Assembly (NCBI GenBank): GCA_033065855.1
Contig: JAVXUO010002708.1
Span: 124,001-188,000 of the forward strand
DNA length: 64,000 nt
From: Escallonia rubra
Lineage: Eukaryota; Streptophyta; Magnoliopsida; Escalloniales; Escalloniaceae
Reading direction: 5' to 3'
The notes below the pieces were generated by a model. It did no database searches. It was not told the DNA's origin and saw only the letters and a list, made by a program, of their open reading frames with translations. Below are positions 22,994 to 33,599 of the stretch, piece by piece. Numbering within the stretch: the first letter of the stretch is position 1; every line of letters begins with the position of its first letter. A program made the translations under genes and the position numbers.

Positions 22994-25248
22994 ATGTCTG
23001 ATTTCGTGTCGAGCTCCAACACTCTCGTAGATGCTAGTGATCCGTATCTAGGACGAACCTTTCAAACATTGGAAGAAGCTGGAGAATGTTTCTGAGCGTA
23101 TTCACTGAGGGTTGGTTTTGGCATTAGAATAAAGACTACAAGAATGAGCAACTCAACGAAAAAGATATGTTCTCGCATATACGAGTGTCATAGGGGTAGA
23201 AACCCAGTGCAAAATGAGACACGTGTAGGCAACGATGACAGTGATGACGAAATAGGATATTCGCGCAGAAGACGGGACTGCTTTGCGCGAACGAATTGCC
23301 AGGTCAAGATGTTCGTAAGCTATAAAGCCAAGCAAGATCATTGGCTTATTACCAGCCTGGAACTGTCACACAATCACCCGTTAGTAACCCCTTCTAAGGT
23401 GAGTCAGATGCATCAACACAAGAAGATGGGTAAGGTCGCGATGAGCCTCATTCATACAATGAGCGATGCGCGGCTAGGACCTACCAACATGATTAATGTT
23501 CTTGTTGAACAAGCCGGGGGAATTCAAAATTTAAACTTTAACACGACAGACGTTCGTAACACGGTCCGAACCCATAAATGAGCCGCGTATGACCTCAATG
23601 ATGCTCAAGCCACAATGAGCCTATTGAAACGGATGCAGATGGAGGACCCGCAGTTTACCTTCGATTATAAACTTGACGACGAGCATCGATTTAGCACAAT
23701 TTTTTGGGCCGACGGTCGTTCGAGGCTTGCTTATAAGCATTTTGGGGATGTCGTGACTTTTGACACCACATACCGTACCAACAATTACTCGATGCCGTTC
23801 GCCCCTTTCACGGGGGTTAATCGTCATTATCACTCCAACCTGTTCGAGTTCGCCTTGTTAAGGGACGAGAGCGAGAGTTCTTTTGAATGGTTGTTTAAGG
23901 TGTGGCTGGAAGCCATGAACAACAAAGCACCGAAGGTTATCATTACCGATCAAGATTTGGCAATGAAGAAGGCTATTGACACCGTCTTCCCAGATACTCG
24001 ACACAACTTGTGCACTTGGCACATAAGCAACAAATACCCCGAACGTTTGCATCACGTGTATGCAAAGTTTCTAGGCTTTAAACAGGATTTTGACACGTGC
24101 GTTAGCAAGTCGTTAATGATTAAGGAATTTGAGGAGAGGTGGGAAAAGCTTGTTGAGGATTACTCATTGCAAGACAACGAGTGACTCCAGCACTCGTACG
24201 AGCTCAAAGAGCAATGGATTGGCATTTACACAAGGAGGCATTTTTCTGTGGGCATGAAAACGACGGGCAAGAGTGAATCTATGAATGCCACGTTCGATAG
24301 TTACGTGGGTACAGCTACCAATTTGAAGAGTTTCGTCACATCCGCACAGAAAGTGGTTGCGTCGTTATTCGTGAAAGAAAGGGCTACAGACTTTGTAACC
24401 ACGTACAAACAGAGGAGAAGGTTGCTTGAGACCCCGCTGGAGTTGAACGGTGCCAAAGTCTATACGAATGAGATCTTCTTGCTATACCAAGTAGTGCTGC
24501 AAAAATCGGGACGATACTGTATAAACAAGGTGGCAGAACAATCTACGTGTGAGTACAAGGTTTATTCACTCGTGAATGACATCGTCCCTGAGAATCTGCG
24601 CAGAATGTATACGGTGAGCCACGACACATTGACGGACTCGGTGACATGTGTTTGCAAGAAGTTTGAGTTCCATGGCATCCTGTGTAGACACATTCTGCGA
24701 TTTTCACCCAGAAGAATATCAGGACAATCCCTGATAAATACGTCTTGCCACAGTGGACGAAAGGTGCAAACAGGTTGCACGGTACCATTGTCTTTCCGGA
24801 GCACCCGTATACTGACTTTCAAGAATCAGAGACGTTGCGGTATAATCATCTGGTGACGATGTTCACCCGTTTGTCCGTAAAGGGAGCTGCTACAATGGTC
24901 GGTTATAAACATCTCCTCGGGGTAGCTGAGCAGCAAGAGCCAATCGTCGACCAGTTGGAAGCAGCTTCAGTCACCAATGCGGTTGACACCAAGCCTACGA
25001 CAGGATCAGAAGATGACGAGCCGGGGGAGGAAGACGACAATGATATCCGGCCGTTGGATCCAATTATATCGCAAACGAAAGCCCGCAAGAGATCTACGCG
25101 GATGAAAAGCTCTATTGAAACAGAAACTCAACCTAAAAAGCTGTGAAGGTGTGCATTGTGCAACAAAATGACCGACCACGATAAGCGGAACCATTACAAG
25201 GCACTGGGGATAAGTCCAGGGGGGTTTGCAGGACGAGGAAGAAGATGA
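22994..25248 (+). pseudogene. FAR1/FRS-type MULE transposase, broken
   Basis: A DDE transposase of the lineage from which the light-signalling factors FHY3/FAR1 arose. Order: a FAR1-type N-terminal DNA-binding region (about 23110-23400, with Cys and His of a WRKY-like finger: CFARTNCQVKMF ... ELSHNHPL); the MULE catalytic domain with first Asp in VVTFDTTYRTNNY and second Asp in VIITDQDLAMKKAI, and a probable Glu in TGKSESMN; a SWIM zinc finger (CVCKKFEFHGILCRHIL, about 24650-24700); an acidic hinge; and a short C-x2-C tail motif (CALCNKMTDHD). The frame is interrupted by TGA at about 23091, 23579, 24182 and 25144 and by a one-base loss just after the SWIM finger (about 24703). The start at 22994 is chosen because it follows the leader intron and opens with MSDFVSSSNTLVDASD. 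Confidence 0.85.
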
Positions 25249-25439
25249 CGCCGAAGATGAGGACGAACAAGCTGCAGTGGACCTTTAATTTTTTTGTATA
25301 ACCCATCAAGTCTGTTTGACATTTGTAATAATTTTTTGTAATTTTTTCCTAATAATTTTTCGACCGAATACTGGAATTTTTTTTCTGATGGACCTATGAG
25401 AGGCCATCAAATCTAAGTTTAAGTTTTTTTTTTATTTTT

Positions 25440-25812
25440 ATTAGCCCCGTCCAATACATAGTGTAGCGGACGGATCTGCAGAGTCTTTAAATTCCAACAC
25501 TTTAGAAAAATTTGTACCCCTTTTATGTCCGCTATACAATGTAGCGGACGGATATGCAGAGCCCTAATTGTGTTCTTCGTGTCCGCTATACAATATAGCA
25601 GATGGAATCGCAGAAAAAAGATTTGGTGTCTGCGATACAATACAGCGGACGGAATCACAGAAAATAGTTTGGTAATCTTTTATGTCCGCCATACAATGTA
25701 ACGGATGGAAATTAGTTTGGTGTTCTTCGTGTCCACTACAAAATATAGCGGATGGCATCGCAGAAAAATTGCTGGTCTTCTTTTTGTCCGCCACACAATA
25801 TAGCGGACGACT
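25440..25812. repeat. Palindrome cluster 1 (seven units)
   Basis: Seven degenerate copies of TCCGCTATACAATGTAGCGGA, each followed by a GGA..GCAGA-type linker, spaced about 50-85 bp apart between the transposase gene and the B3 gene. The unit is the same as in the TIRs and in the array at 28190. Confidence 0.85.
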
Positions 25813-25821
25813 CTATCTTAT

Positions 25822-25833
25822 TATATATATTAA
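25822..25833 (+). promoter_or_regulatory. Possible TATA box of the B3 gene
   Basis: TTATATATATTA, about 200 bp before the B3 ATG. It is followed by a C/T-rich leader typical of plant 5' UTRs. Confidence 0.4.
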
Positions 25834-26032
25834 TCAGATCGGGCAATCATCTTATCAGTCCATCCATTTCTCTCTCTGTCTCGAACATCTAACCCAAGCC
25901 GCTACCCCATCTACGGCGACCCACATCTCTGGTGACCCTCATCTCCGGCGACAGCACCGTCCTTCCCCTGACGCCGCAACAGCCTCGTCCTCCCCTCAAC
26001 GCCGCGGCGCCTTCAGCGACATTCCCGGCGTG

Positions 26033-26493
26033 ATGGCTTCTGATTCGTCGAGCAGCAGTGAATTTATTGACAACATGCACCTTGCAGGCAGACACTTCTT
26101 CAAGGTCATGATGCTTGGTTTTGAGAATGAACTTGTTGGCCATCCCTCTTTCTCTGTGTTTTCGTGTGTTAAAAGTTTGATCTTTGGTTAAAAACTAACC
26201 TATTTTTTGTATTGTGAATATGTTAGGACATACCGGTAGCCTTTACCGATCGTCTTACCACAATTTATTTCAATTCAAATTTAATTAGCCGCAAGGGGTC
26301 ATGGCATGTAAGAATCAAGCTGAAGCCCGAACTTCCCCAAAAGCAATTCGCAGAGGGTTGGAACGAATTCGTGCGGCAGCATGGCCTCCAACTCGGGGAC
26401 TTTGTAGTGTTTGAACACATTGGAGCGTGGGATTTTCATGTTTTCATATTTGATCGGAGCACTTGTGAAAAAATTTCTTTTCCCCAATGTTGA
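26033..26493 (+). CDS. B3 DNA-binding domain protein carried in the MULE
   Basis: Two exons, 26033-26134 and 26227-26493, joined across a 92-bp intron with GT...TTAG borders, encode an uninterrupted 122-residue protein. After a Ser-rich start (MASDSSSSSEF), nearly the whole protein is one B3 domain, the plant-specific fold that contacts DNA in the major groove. FFKVMMLGFENEL is the first strand; DIPVAFTDRL matches the 'L-IP-F' segment; GSWHVRIKL, FAEGWNEFVRQHGLQLGDF and VVFEHIGAWDFHVFIFD are the conserved W-V, GW--F---h-L--GD and F-V-IFD blocks. It looks like a REM-type single-domain B3. It has its own leader and a possible TATA box. An intact frame beside a broken transposase suggests recent capture or retained use. 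It may bind the element's palindromes or host sites; neither is shown. Confidence 0.85.
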
Positions 26494-26854
26494 AACCTAA
26501 ATTCTGTTTATTATGAATGAATAAATTTATGTTGATGTTCATTATTTTTCCGAATTTTTTCTCGCTTAGTTGTGCCGTTTGAGATTCCGTCGATATTGAG
26601 ATTGTTGATTGTGAATCGTACGTTATTTATTGTTCAAACGATATTGAGATTGTTGATTCCGTCGCTAAAACAAGTTTTCGGGCGCCAATTTATTAAAACA
26701 GAATTATCGTCGTCCGCTACAATGTCTAGCGGATGGCGCAGCAGAAATTCCCAACACTTGAAAAATTGAAAATGGGGTTCGCTAATTAGAATGACATGTG
26801 GATAAGTGTTAGTTGGAATGAAATCCTAACATGCAGTAGGAAGAGATATATATA

Positions 26855-27094
26855 TCACTCTTCATTTGACATATACTCATCAGATAAGTACTGATCATTG
26901 GTTAAAATATTGTTTCTCTCGTTTGAATTGAGGTGCCTCCCACTAGCCTCGGTCATTTCTTCCGCAAGTTGAAGCATGTAAAATCGTTTTCTACGCAGCA
27001 ACATTTGGTTATTCTCCATACAGATTCGGCACACAGCTTTCTTACACTGCTTAACATTACGCCTCAACATACTAAGTGAACGACGTTGCGGCAC
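26855..27094 (-). CDS. Small basic/acidic coiled-coil ORF in the MULE
   Basis: A 79-residue frame opening MPQRRSLSMLRRNVKQCKKA, with a central helical, Arg/Lys-rich stretch (ICMENNQMLLRRKRFYMLQL) and an acidic C-terminus (YLSDEYMSNEE). I do not recognise it. It resembles the ORF at 27683-28114 in layout: a shared pattern RI-x2-ENN-x-M, spaced Arg and Leu, then Ala/Glu-rich sequence and an acidic end. The upstream frame continues in the same style before a stop near 27155, so the original protein may have been longer. It is transcribed away from the B3 gene if expressed. Function unknown. Confidence 0.4.
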   Translation of the reverse strand: MPQRRSLSMLRRNVKQCKKAVCRICMENNQMLLRRKRFYMLQLAEEMTEASGRHLNSNERNNILTNDQYLSDEYMSNEE

Positions 27095-27402
27095 AGGTGC
27101 TCTCAGCGTGGTAAGATCTTGGTGTAGTGCTTCTGATTCCTTAACTCGATATGCCTATTCTCTTCGTAAACCTACATAATACTCTCTCGGATCCGTGTAC
27201 TTCACTTCTTTGTAGTCGTCGTTCTTTTCACACAACAACCACACAGTCTCACGTCCCCGATAACTAGAACTACCAGGAACTCATACCATTTAACTTAGGT
27301 ACATCTAATGCGATGAGCATGGCTAACATATATAAATAAACCCACACACACGCATACACAATATATTGGTGTGATAGCTACACAATAGCCTGCCCATCTC
27401 TG

Positions 27403-27535
27403 GTGACAAGACAAGTCTCTGGACACTGACACCTGTTTAATTGGTAGTTGGAGACAATAGCATGCCTGTGTCAGTGAGAAGACAAGTCTTTGGTGACAAG
27501 ACAAGTCTCTTTGGTGTCAAGACAAGTCTTTGGTC
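27403..27535. repeat. Short direct repeats of ACAAGTCT type
   Basis: Five copies of GACAAGTCT within about 130 bp, most preceded by GACAA or GAGAA, between the two small ORFs of the MULE. Confidence 0.7.
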
Positions 27536-27682
27536 TATTGCAGTGACTTGTCACATCTCATAAAGTTGAACTTGTAGCATCTCATAAAGTGGTTCCGTTT
27601 CAAAGTATATATAAGTACATGTATTGCATGAAGGGCAAATGGCATAGAATGATATACTCCCAGTTTCATAACAACTCTGGAA

Positions 27683-28114
27683 ATGTCATATACTACACGA
27701 GATATTTTTGAAGCAATGAGTCGTTACTGGGCGGGCGAAGATGAATTTCACTATTCTTTGCGTCCAAGTTTGCGTTATTCATCACGCTATGTTAATACAT
27801 TACATGCATAATGGTCTTATCGGATGAATAAATATGAGGTCTTAGTAACTGATTCACGGCACATGAATATACCCATACCTCGACAAAAGGCAATCAACAT
27901 GCCTCGAATTACACACATGGAGCTTGAAAGGGCACTGCATCGAATACGTGAAGAAAATAATAGAATGAGAGTTCGTCAAAGTAGGCATAACTTACGTCGT
28001 ATGGCACGTGATGCACATGAAGATGGCAACAACAATGAAGCACAAGTATACTGGAACATGAGCTTCGAACTTGGATCTGTTTTCGATGCTCCCGTGTCAG
28101 ATGAAGATGACTGA
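27683..28114 (+). CDS. Small coiled-coil ORF in the MULE, one internal stop
   Basis: A frame opening MSYTTRDIFEAMSRYWAGED is cut by one TAA (about 27809) and continues MNKYEVLVTDSRHMNIPIPR, a helical segment (MELERALHRIREENNRMRV), and an acidic end (FDAPVSDEDD). From the internal ATG at 27824 it would give 96 residues. It is weakly similar to the reverse-strand ORF at 26855-27094 (RI-x2-ENN-x-M-x2-R pattern). No known domain. It lies immediately before the 13-unit palindrome array. It could be an accessory protein of this MULE family or a relic of an inverted duplication. Confidence 0.4.
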
Positions 28115-28189
28115 AGATGCTCCTCCAATGTCACGCTGTGTCAACGATGCTGCTTCTTTGTAATTTAACACTTATTTTTTCTTTGCAGG

Positions 28190-29135
28190 GATGTCCGCTT
28201 TACTATGTAGCGGACGGCCCAGCAGAAAGACAGTCCCCAACAAGTAGTTTTTTTATTCTCTACATCCGCCATACTATATAGTGGACGGTCAAGCAGAAAG
28301 ACAGTCTCCAACACTTAGTTTTTTTTTGTTCTCTCTACATTCGTTATACTATATAGCGGACGACCCTGCAGAAAGATAGAAACCAACACTTAGTTTTTTT
28401 TGGTTTTCTCTACGTCTGCTATACTATATAGCGGACAACCCTGCAGAAAGACAGATATCCAACACTTAGTTTTTTTTTGTTCTATCTACGTCCGCTATAC
28501 TATATAGCGAACGACCGTGCAGAAAGACAGAAACCAACACTCCATTTTTTTTTGTTCTCTCTACGTCCGCTATACTATATAGCGGACGACCCTGCAGTAA
28601 GACAGAAACCAACACTTAGTTTTTTTTTGGTTTTCTCTACGTCTGCTATGCTATATAGCGGACGACCCTGCAGAAAGACAGATATCCAATACTTAGTTTT
28701 TTTTTTTGTTTTCTCTACGTCCGCTATACTATACAGCGGACGACCCAGCAGAAAGACAGAAACCAACACTTAGTTTTTTTTTGGTTTTCTCTACGTCCGC
28801 TATACTATATAGCGGACGACCCTGCAGAAAGACAGAAACCAACACTTAGTTTTTTTTGGTTTTCTCTACGTCCGCTATACTATATAGCGGACGACCCTGT
28901 AGAAAGACAGAAACCACCACTTAGTTTTTTTTTTCTCTACGTCCGCTATACTATATAGCGGACGACCCTGCAGAAAGACAGAAACCAACACTTAGTTTTT
29001 TTTTTGTTTTCTCAACGTCCGCTATACTATATAGCGGACGACCCTGCAGAAAGACAGAAACCAACACTTAGTTTTTTTTTTGTTTTCTCTACGTCCGCTA
29101 TACTATATAGCGGACGACCCTGCAGGAAGACATAA
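28190..29135. repeat. Tandem array of 13 units with a palindromic core
   Basis: About 13 units of 72-78 bp. Each has the palindrome TCCGCTATACTATATAGCGGA, then CGACCCTGCAGAAAGACAG, AAACCAACACTTAG, a T-run and TTTTCTCTACG. The first two units are most diverged and the last several nearly identical, suggesting recent expansion at the right-hand end. The array lies between the plus-strand small ORF and the 3' end of the PMD-ULP1 gene. Confidence 0.93.
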
Positions 29136-29375
29136 ACCAAAACTGGCCCACACTTTGTTTCCCACCGTTCAAAGCAAATCACAGATCAGTCAATGAGCCA
29201 AAAAGCTATCTCTGACCACAAATCAAACACTCAACTGAATTCAACAACACAACGATATTGGTCAATCAAATCAATCGCATTCAACACCGATCAACTGATG
29301 TCAACACAAATCAAATCAATCGCATTCAATATATGTTTATTAAAAAAGTGAATATAATGTTATAATGTTACAATG

Positions 29376-32300
29376 TCAATTGGGGCCCTCATCCCCTTCA
29401 GGATCCTCGTTATTACACGGATTTACAATAAACCTAATAGCTCTAGGCCGGCCATTGATAATTTGCCAAGCCATCCTATACCTAAAGCCTTCTATGCATT
29501 CTCGGCTCCAAACGGTCTTCTTGAGGCTCTCAGACCGACAAATGTAATTCATGCACATGCAGACGAAGACGCCGCAGTTCGAGGAATTATGTTGCTTGGG
29601 CCTACTCCTCTTCAATCGGAAAATGAGCTTCGGCCTGACCGCTACCCTCTCTTGACGCCTACCATTGACCAAAGCAGCAAATAGATTCTGCGAGAAACAT
29701 AATAAGCATTAAACATTAAACATAATAAGCTTAATCAGTTTTACAATATGCAAGTTACAATAAGAAGTAAACATGATCTTACCATGGCACCCAACTGGCT
29801 TATGCCTTGGTACATTTCAATCACAGACATCACGGGGGTATCATCGTAGAGACTTTCGATGACTGATACCGTCTTCTTTACTGGTTCATAGCAAACCAAG
29901 TACCAGTGAGCATTCCCTATAAATGGGATAAGAAACACGTCGGCAACATTTGCGCTCATTGGACTATCCCTAGCAAGATATGCTTGCAGGTTAGCGGACG
30001 GTCTCCACTGGGGCAGGGCTCTCCCCTTTCTCCATTTCCTTGAATCGACCCAGTCGTTATACTCTTGTACTAGCATGCCGTGAAAAAAACATCCAAGATA
30101 AAAATGCGCGGACCGTAGTTTCGCTGCTCCTGACCCTTTTGCCTTAGAATTTGCACGTAGTACGAGATGACAAAGTTATCTAACCAAGCTCCCGGCACCA
30201 GCGAGGCCATTTCTCTCCACGAGGCATTGTAATCCAAGCCCTGCGGGTGATCCACGTCATACGACGCTCCGTCTTGGGGGGGCCCGCTAAAATAACGGGC
30301 TCGGATTAGCTCGTATTTATGCGGCTTTAGGGGCCTGGCTGGATGCCCTTTCAGATATTTCCCTCCGCCGGAGAGCAAGAGCAAGGGATATTGGCCTCTA
30401 ACTCCTGGTTCGGTAATCCCCTTCGGGGGGCCCGGCCGGCTGATATAGCTCTCCGGCCATTTCTTCCGCCGGCAGATATTGCCCTCTGGGGGCGCCAAGT
30501 GGTCCCGTCCATGGGACAATGGGCAGTGCCTTGGAGAAACCGTAGTTTCCAAAAGGCCAGTCTTGCGTGACTTGACTTTGAGAGAGGGGTTGGGGTTCCG
30601 GGAACAAATTGAAGGAGGGGCCGCTGTAATTGCCCCACGACGCTTGAGCCTATCCCATCCCCGCTACAGAGGGACCATCAAGTCCCTGGCTCACCCCTGA
30701 AGCCTGTCCCGAGGGATCACCGTATCCCTGGCTGACGCCCGTATAACCTATTCCTGGGCTGACGGCCGAAGATTGTCCCGATGTTTGGCACAAAAAATTC
30801 CCGCAGCCTAAAGCCGGTGCAGCAGCCTGTTGGCAAAGATCCTCGCCCATTGCGCTCACAAGATCCTTCCGCTCACTCAACTTCTGAAAGAATGCAAGCG
30901 AGGCATTAACCTACATCCAAAGAGATAAAAAATAAGTAACTTCAATCAGACATTTATATTCAACAAATTCAAGAGAAGTCAGACTTGTTGAGCAACTTAC
31001 GAGATTGTATGCCATACGCTCATCGATCTGACCCCTAGGCGCATACCTCTCCTCACGTTCAAAGTTTAGTGGGGCTACTCTCCTCCCCGTGATGCGGTAG
31101 TACCACTCATCGTACTTTTTGATGCTAATAACGGGGTTCGGCTCCAAGACGATGGCCGTCAGTGTGTCCTGCCAAGAACTCCAAAGCTCTATTTCGGCCA
31201 CGCACAATTCGTGCGCATTGGCCTTGCCAAACCGTCCGATATCCGATGGGTCCCTGTTAACCCTCATATCTGGGGCATCGGCTGGCAAACCCTACTCCAA
31301 CTCAAAATGGCGCATTGCTCGGTCTGGCAGTTGCCACTCTGCGACCTCAAAGTGGATCAGGGGTGCGCTGCAACCCAGAGAGCGTGAAGACAAACGACTC
31401 TCCCACCCGTCGCGCCAAACGTATGTACGGTGCCCAACGCAGTTGATCCGGAGCTAGACGGTCGAACTCCCCTCGATAGTACGTAATGTTGTGATGGGGA
31501 TCGACTCTCCTACGGTAGTGGCTATCCCTCCGGCTGTACTCCCAAGCACGCAACCGAGGCCACACTTTATCGGTTCCATCCCTACGCGTTGGTGCACCGG
31601 GAGCAAGGTGTTCATAAGACCACACCTGAGAACATGGACAAATTATATTTATATCGTCGATTCAACAAAAAAATAATAATAACGAAGACAGGATTTATAT
31701 GATATACCTGCAATAGCGAGAGACGTGCACATATGGCTTTGGAGTTGGGCCTCGTTGCCTTGTGCAATGCTCGGTACAGATACGAAAGAACCGCTACACC
31801 CCAGGCATAATTCCCAACCTCCGGCAGGTTACCCAACAACGGTAAATATTTCACGCAGGCCGTGTTCTTTGATGTCATTGGGAATAAAATTGCCCCCATC
31901 ATCCACAAGAGGAAGGCTTGTGTATACAGCACAAGCTCACAACCCGTATAGTTTTCCGGAAAAACCCCGTAGGTATCTACCAACCACTTCAACTTTATAC
32001 CACCACTACTAAATTGATCCTGGGGTATCGAAGTGAAGAAGTTCCTAGCGGTTCTTTCATTCGTTGTTTCTGACGGAGGAGCAATTACTGGCCGCCCTGT
32101 CACCCGCAACCCTAAGATGAACCCTACATCTTCTAGGGTAATTGTCATCTCTTCGAGCGAAAAGTGAAACGTATTCATTTCACTTCTCCACCTCTCAACA
32201 AGGGCACCTATCAAGGCCCGGTCAAGTTGTTGAAAGATCTGCCCATGCGTGAAAATCCCAAACCCAATTCCACGCAGTATCCTTTTCTGGGAGGTGTTCA

Positions 32301-32534
32301 GTTTCCATGATGTGAACTCGCGAGATACTTTTACGGTGGTGAGAAGTTCTCTTTCCTACGAATTAATAAATACAATTTAAGCAAAACAAACGGTATACAA
32401 CGTTCGTAAGAATAAGAAAGTTGATAAATAATGTATCTTACTCCACCATCCCATATGAGCGTACTGATATGGTTGGCTTGATCGTATAACACGGATGGAT
32501 CTTCTGGTCCAGGGTTAAATTCCATTTTTTGCAA
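29376..32534 (-). pseudogene. Plant mobile domain - ULP1 cysteine protease fusion gene, broken
   Basis: Minus-strand exons by splice signals: 32534-32442, 32355-31708, 31625-31001, 30910-29783, 29687-29376. Exons 1-3 encode a plant mobile domain (PMD, related to MAIN/MAIL1): MNTFHFSLEEMTITLEDVGF, ILGLRVTGRP, and WGVAVLSYLYRAL before the third exon. Exon 4 holds a Gly/Pro/Gln-rich linker (TGVSQGYGDPSGQASGVSQG) and then the C48 protease region with the catalytic His (AHWYLVCYEP) and downstream VIESL at the Asp position. Exon 5 has the catalytic Cys (SSNCGVFVC) and ends at a TAA or TAG after DEGPN. ULP1-type enzymes cleave SUMO; PMD proteins act in silencing and meristem maintenance. The frame is broken by a shift and TAG near 31340-31290, shifts in the linker, and a shift in a T-run near 30080. 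MULEs carrying ULP1-like genes are known as KAKI-type elements. Confidence 0.8.
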
Positions 32535-32689
32535 CTGAAATTATGGGAAAACCTTCTCAGTTTGGATTTTACGGTTTGAATATGGATAATCGCTCGCAAA
32601 AATACGACGCTAGCACATGCATAATACATATAACGCAAGCAATAGAGAAGAGTGTCGTAGTTACTATTTTTTGGATATATATTAAACGT

Positions 32690-33080
32690 CCGCCTTACTA
32701 TATCGCGGACAAAGACGTCCGCTACACAGTGTAACGGACACTATTGATGTGACAGATAAGGACAAGAAAACCGTCAGAGCCGTAAAGGGGCGACGGGACA
32801 GGTCCTGACAGGTGTCAGCCTAGGGGACGTCTGCTACACTGTATCGCAGACGTCTTTTTGCTGTCACGTGTCAGGACTTGAATGTCGTCCGCTATACAGT
32901 GTCGCGGACAGGGGCGGAGGGGCAAAAAGGTAAAAAAAAGTCTGTCTGCGACACTATGTCCTGGACGACTGACAGTTTTTGAAAAAGACGCGATCTGGGC
33001 CGTCCATCTTTCAGGATGGACGGCCAGATCGCGCTAGCAAAATAGCATATTTTGCTAGCGCTCTCAACGGATCAGCTCTC
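32690..33080 (-). repeat. Right terminal inverted repeat of the 11-kb MULE
   Basis: Pairs with 22064-22390. It contains five palindrome copies, from about 32691 to 32970. Confidence 0.85.
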
Positions 33081-33512
33081 ATATATATATGAGAGCTGAT
33101 CCGTTGAGAGCGCTAACAAAATAGGCTATTTTGCTAGCGCGATCTGGCCGTCCATCCTGAAAAATGGACGGCCCAGATCGCGCCTTTTTCGAATACTGTC
33201 AGTCGTCCGCCATACTGTATAGCGGACGGCCTTTTTTACCTTTTTGCCCCTCCACACCGTCCGCTATACTGTATCCCAGACGATATTGAAGTCCTGACAC
33301 GGGACAGCAAAAAGGTATCCGCTATACAGTGTCGCGGATCTGGCCGTAATACCCTCCAGCTTAAAAATAGCCCATCCGCTACATTATGTAGCGGACTAGT
33401 TTTCTGACATTTTTTTTCTCTCTCTCCATTTTCTCTCATTAATGCTCTGACTTTTTTTTTCTCTCTGTCCTTTCTCTCATCCGCTACATAATGTAGCGGA
33501 CTAGTTTTCTTA

Positions 33513-33545
<33 letters not shown>
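33513..33545. repeat. (CT)n tract in left end of Pack-MULE
   Basis: Mirrors the (AG)n tract at 34983-35025, so the microsatellite is part of the inverted repeat. Confidence 0.9.
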
Positions 33546-33548
<3 letters not shown>

Positions 33549-33599
33549 TTAATGCACTCTGGCTTTTTTTTTCCTCTCTCTCTCTCCTTTCACAGGTCA

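Larger units (their letters stand above)
22064..33080. mobile_element. 11-kb Mutator-like element with transposase, B3 and PMD-ULP1 genes
   Basis: The terminal inverted repeats are long (about 330-390 bp). The left reads GGAGCTGATCCGTTGAGAG and the right, on the reverse strand, GAGAGCTGATCCGTTGAGAG; both continue with GCTAGCAAAATAGC and CCGTCCA and shared palindromes of the TCCGC...GCGGA type. Flanks are compatible with a 9-bp duplication ATATATATA (22055-22063, 33081-33089), though the site is a TA microsatellite, so this is weak evidence alone. Plus-strand contents: FAR1-type transposase (22994-25248), B3 gene (26033-26493), small ORF (27683-28114). Minus-strand contents: small ORF (27094-26855) and the PMD-ULP1 gene (32534-29376). 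MULEs carrying ULP1-like or PMD genes are known; the B3 gene is not something I know from this group. The transposase is broken, so this copy cannot move by itself as it stands. Confidence 0.85.

Noticed and set aside
26572-26769. Open frame of 65 residues after the B3 gene
   Set aside because: Short, no motif, and it overlaps a repeated TATTGAGATTGTTGATT string and a palindrome copy.
28190-29135. Regular repeats with spacers resembling a CRISPR array
   Set aside because: The spacers are themselves repeated, the host is a plant, no cas genes exist nearby, and the unit belongs to the MULE.
22064-33080. The PMD-ULP1 and B3 genes as ordinary host genes at their native locus
   Set aside because: They lie between matching 330-bp inverted repeats and beside arrays of the same palindrome found in those repeats.
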